Positions 6,191 to 7,438 of a stretch of DNA of 7,438 nt are shown piece by piece; the first letter of the stretch is position 1; each line of letters opens with the position of its first letter. The stretch is from Oscillospiraceae bacterium (lineage in GTDB: Bacteria > Bacillota > Clostridia > Oscillospirales > Acutalibacteraceae). The position numbers were made by a program, and so were the translations under genes. Location of the stretch: contig JAQXLO010000118.1 in assembly GCA_029012165.1 (NCBI GenBank), forward strand, positions 1 to 7,438, in the 5' to 3' direction. A model generated the notes under the pieces. It did not search any database. It worked only from the letters and a program-made list of their open reading frames with translations, and had not been told where the DNA came from.

Positions 6191-6222
6191 AAAAATCCGA
6201 AACTTTTTCAAGTTTCGGATTT
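6191..6222 (-). terminator. Intrinsic terminator of the DUF6273/Ig-like protein gene
   Basis: A perfect 13-bp inverted repeat: AAATCCGAAACTT (6193-6205) and AAGTTTCGGATTT (6210-6222), with a four-base loop. On the minus strand it ends in five T (complement of 6191-6195). On the plus strand it is also followed by a T-rich stretch, but no plus-strand gene leads into it. It lies about 105 bases after the stop of the minus-strand surface protein gene. Confidence 0.88.
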
Positions 6223-6326
6223 CTTTCTCTTTTATGCTCGTTTTTTCTTTTGTTTTCTCTTGTTTTCTTTCAAATGATTTTTCGCTATGCGAATGTGGAC
6301 ATCTGATTGTGCAATCCGCACACGCC
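6223..6326 (-). other. A/G-rich 3' untranslated region of the DUF6273/Ig-like gene
   Basis: No gene is seen here. On the plus strand, 6221-6270 is almost all pyrimidine, so the minus-strand RNA would be A/G-rich. Nearer the stop codon are two small hairpins: TTCGC-TAT-GCGAA (6281-6293) and TGTGC-AATCC-GCACA (6308-6322), each five pairs. Base composition is clearly more AT-rich than the neighbouring genes. Confidence 0.5.
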
Positions 6327-7438
6327 TTAATACCAAATAAAGCCGAGCAGGAGGATGCGGATGAGCCACTGCCACCACGCATATTTGACGGTGACGGTGC
6401 AGGTGGTTTCCACGGTATCGGCGGGGTCGGCGTTATTGGTGGCGGTGACGGTGACGGTCACGGTACCGCTCTTTCGGGTGGTGATGCTGCCGTTCCTGTC
6501 CACCTCGGCAATCTTGGGATTGGAGGACGAGTAGGTCAGGGTGTACTGCACGTCGCCGTCGGTTTGGACGGTCGGGGCGAGGGTCATCGACTTTTTGTAG
6601 ACGAGGGTGCCGCCCGAGCAGGTCACGCCGGTCAAGCGGCTCTGCGGTTCGGGTGCGGCACGTCTGCCGATGATTTCCACGGTACATTCGCCGCTATGGG
6701 ACGGGACGTAGTTGAAGCCGATTTCGGCGCTGTCCGTCGTTTTTTGGTCGATGTACCACAGGGTGTCGGCGGTGAGCGCGTCGGCGTCCGCCGCACGGAC
6801 GAGCAGGACATACTCCTCCCCGGGGACGACACTGCTCCGGGAGGCGGTGTAGGTCTGTCCGGCGGAAACGGTACGGCGCTCGCCGGTTTCCCCTGCGCTG
6901 TGGACGGAACCTTCTTCCGATTGAGCGGTGACAGGACCCAGATTGAGCCGCAAAGCCGGACGTGTACCAATATCCGTTTGACTCATATCCCAATGAATAT
7001 CCACAAAACTGTTTTCACGAACAATGTATGAAATGTTTGAACGCTCATGGGGGGAGCGCAACCGCCATGCGAAAGTTCCCATAAAATTATACTGTCCCTG
7101 GCTCTTGGCGTAATCACTGCTCTTTGCCTGACGGACGGTGTCGAGTGTAAGGTTTTCGGCGAATCCATACGCCGGGTTTAGTACATCGTCGTAGGAGAGG
7201 AGAAACACCTTGTCCGTAGTTTTTCCTGCGTCGTAGCTGCTGTCCGTGGGGCAAGGCGTATCCAAATCGGTAGAGAGAATCGCCTGCTGTTCATCGCCTC
7301 TGAATGCGGTGTTCATAAAGGTCGTGTTCAAAAAGGTGCGGATGTCGGATTCGGCCCAGTTGTTGGCGTACTTGCCGTTGGCGTGGTCGGCGTCTGTATG
7401 GTGGAAATCCTGCGCATCAATAATCGTCTCGCACAGGA
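6327..7438 (-). CDS. DUF6273 and BIG2 domain surface protein with aromatic C-terminal tail, 5'-partial
   Basis: The frame is open to the window edge and gives 369 residues; the TTG at 7331 is an internal codon. The N-terminus, with any signal peptide, lies outside. Residues about 1-166 resemble DUF6273 of clostridial surface proteins: YANNWAESDIRTFLNTTFMN, KVFLLSYDDV, FAWRLRSP and IGTRPALRLNL. Residues about 185-258 form a beta-rich module (QTYTAS..., LWYIDQKTTDS, NYVPSHSGECTVEIIGR) often found next to Ig-like domains. Residues about 267-350 are a BIG2 Ig-like domain (LTYSSSNPKIAEVDRNGSIT, then TCTVTV). The protein ends with KYAWWQWLIRILLLGFIWY, a hydrophobic stretch of about 16 residues reaching the last residue, with no charged cytoplasmic tail. 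It is probably exported and held at the membrane or wall. The function is unknown. The assignment rests on remembered family patterns. Confidence 0.83.
   Translation of the reverse strand, partial: LCETIIDAQDFHHTDADHANGKYANNWAESDIRTFLNTTFMNTAFRGDEQQAILSTDLDTPCPTDSSYDAGKTTDKVFLLSYDDVLNPAYGFAENLTLDTVRQAKSSDYAKSQGQYNFMGTFAWRLRSPHERSNISYIVRENSFVDIHWDMSQTDIGTRPALRLNLGPVTAQSEEGSVHSAGETGERRTVSAGQTYTASRSSVVPGEEYVLLVRAADADALTADTLWYIDQKTTDSAEIGFNYVPSHSGECTVEIIGRRAAPEPQSRLTGVTCSGGTLVYKKSMTLAPTVQTDGDVQYTLTYSSSNPKIAEVDRNGSITTRKSGTVTVTVTATNNADPADTVETTCTVTVKYAWWQWLIRILLLGFIWY

Noticed and set aside
6183..7031. Plus-strand open frame starting with a hydrophobic, signal-like segment
   Set aside because: The hydrophobic start (many Phe and Ser) comes from translating the pyrimidine-rich 3' region and terminator, and the rest is antisense to the DUF6273/Ig gene. 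It starts inside the rplM -35 region and has no ribosome binding site.
7329..7331. TTG as the start of the DUF6273/Ig protein
   Set aside because: The DUF6273-like sequence continues in frame to the window edge (DFHH, KYANNWAESDIRTF), so TTG is an internal Leu codon.

Overview
The window looks like chromosomal DNA from an anaerobic clostridial Firmicute, probably of the Oscillospiraceae/Ruminococcaceae type. The evidence is the [FeFe]-hydrogenase maturases HydG and HydF, a uS9 protein with the Gram-positive gut-type N-terminus, strong AAGGAGG-like ribosome binding sites, consensus TTGACA/TATAAT promoters and secreted proteins with group 2 bacterial Ig-like domains. An intracellular-type GH29 alpha-L-fucosidase fits a gut or other glycan-rich habitat. 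No mobile element, tRNA, rRNA or CRISPR array is visible. No intergenic gap exceeds 200 bases.

Plus strand, 1-2347: the 3' part of hydG runs into a complete hydF after a 13-base gap. Both build the active-site H-cluster of [FeFe]-hydrogenase. The pair ends at a strong intrinsic terminator (2313-2347), which probably also stops transcripts arriving from the convergent minus-strand genes.

Minus strand, 5227 down to 2358: a ribokinase-like PfkB sugar kinase, then a cytoplasmic GH29 alpha-L-fucosidase, then a small secreted protein with one Ig-like domain and a helical C-terminal tail. The kinase has its own consensus promoter. A second consensus promoter overlaps the kinase stop codon and drives the fucosidase, so the three genes can be read as one unit or as two. 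No terminator is visible between them.

Minus strand, 6189 down to 5229: the ribosomal protein operon rplM-rpsI (uL13, uS9), with a consensus promoter, a very short leader and its own terminator. That terminator's U-tract lies one base from the kinase -35 box.

Minus strand, 7438 down to 6193: the C-terminal 369 residues of a surface protein: a DUF6273-like region, a beta-rich module, an Ig-like domain and a very short aromatic, hydrophobic C-terminal tail. Its transcript appears to run through an A/G-rich 3' region to a perfect 13-bp terminator hairpin, which also lies one base from the rplM -35 box.

Most of the window is ordinary. The points worth a second look are the HydF cluster-motif variant, the two terminator-promoter junctions, the recurrent TTGTTGAC promoter element, the aromatic C-terminal tail of the DUF6273/Ig protein, and the fucosidase-kinase-secreted Ig protein grouping.
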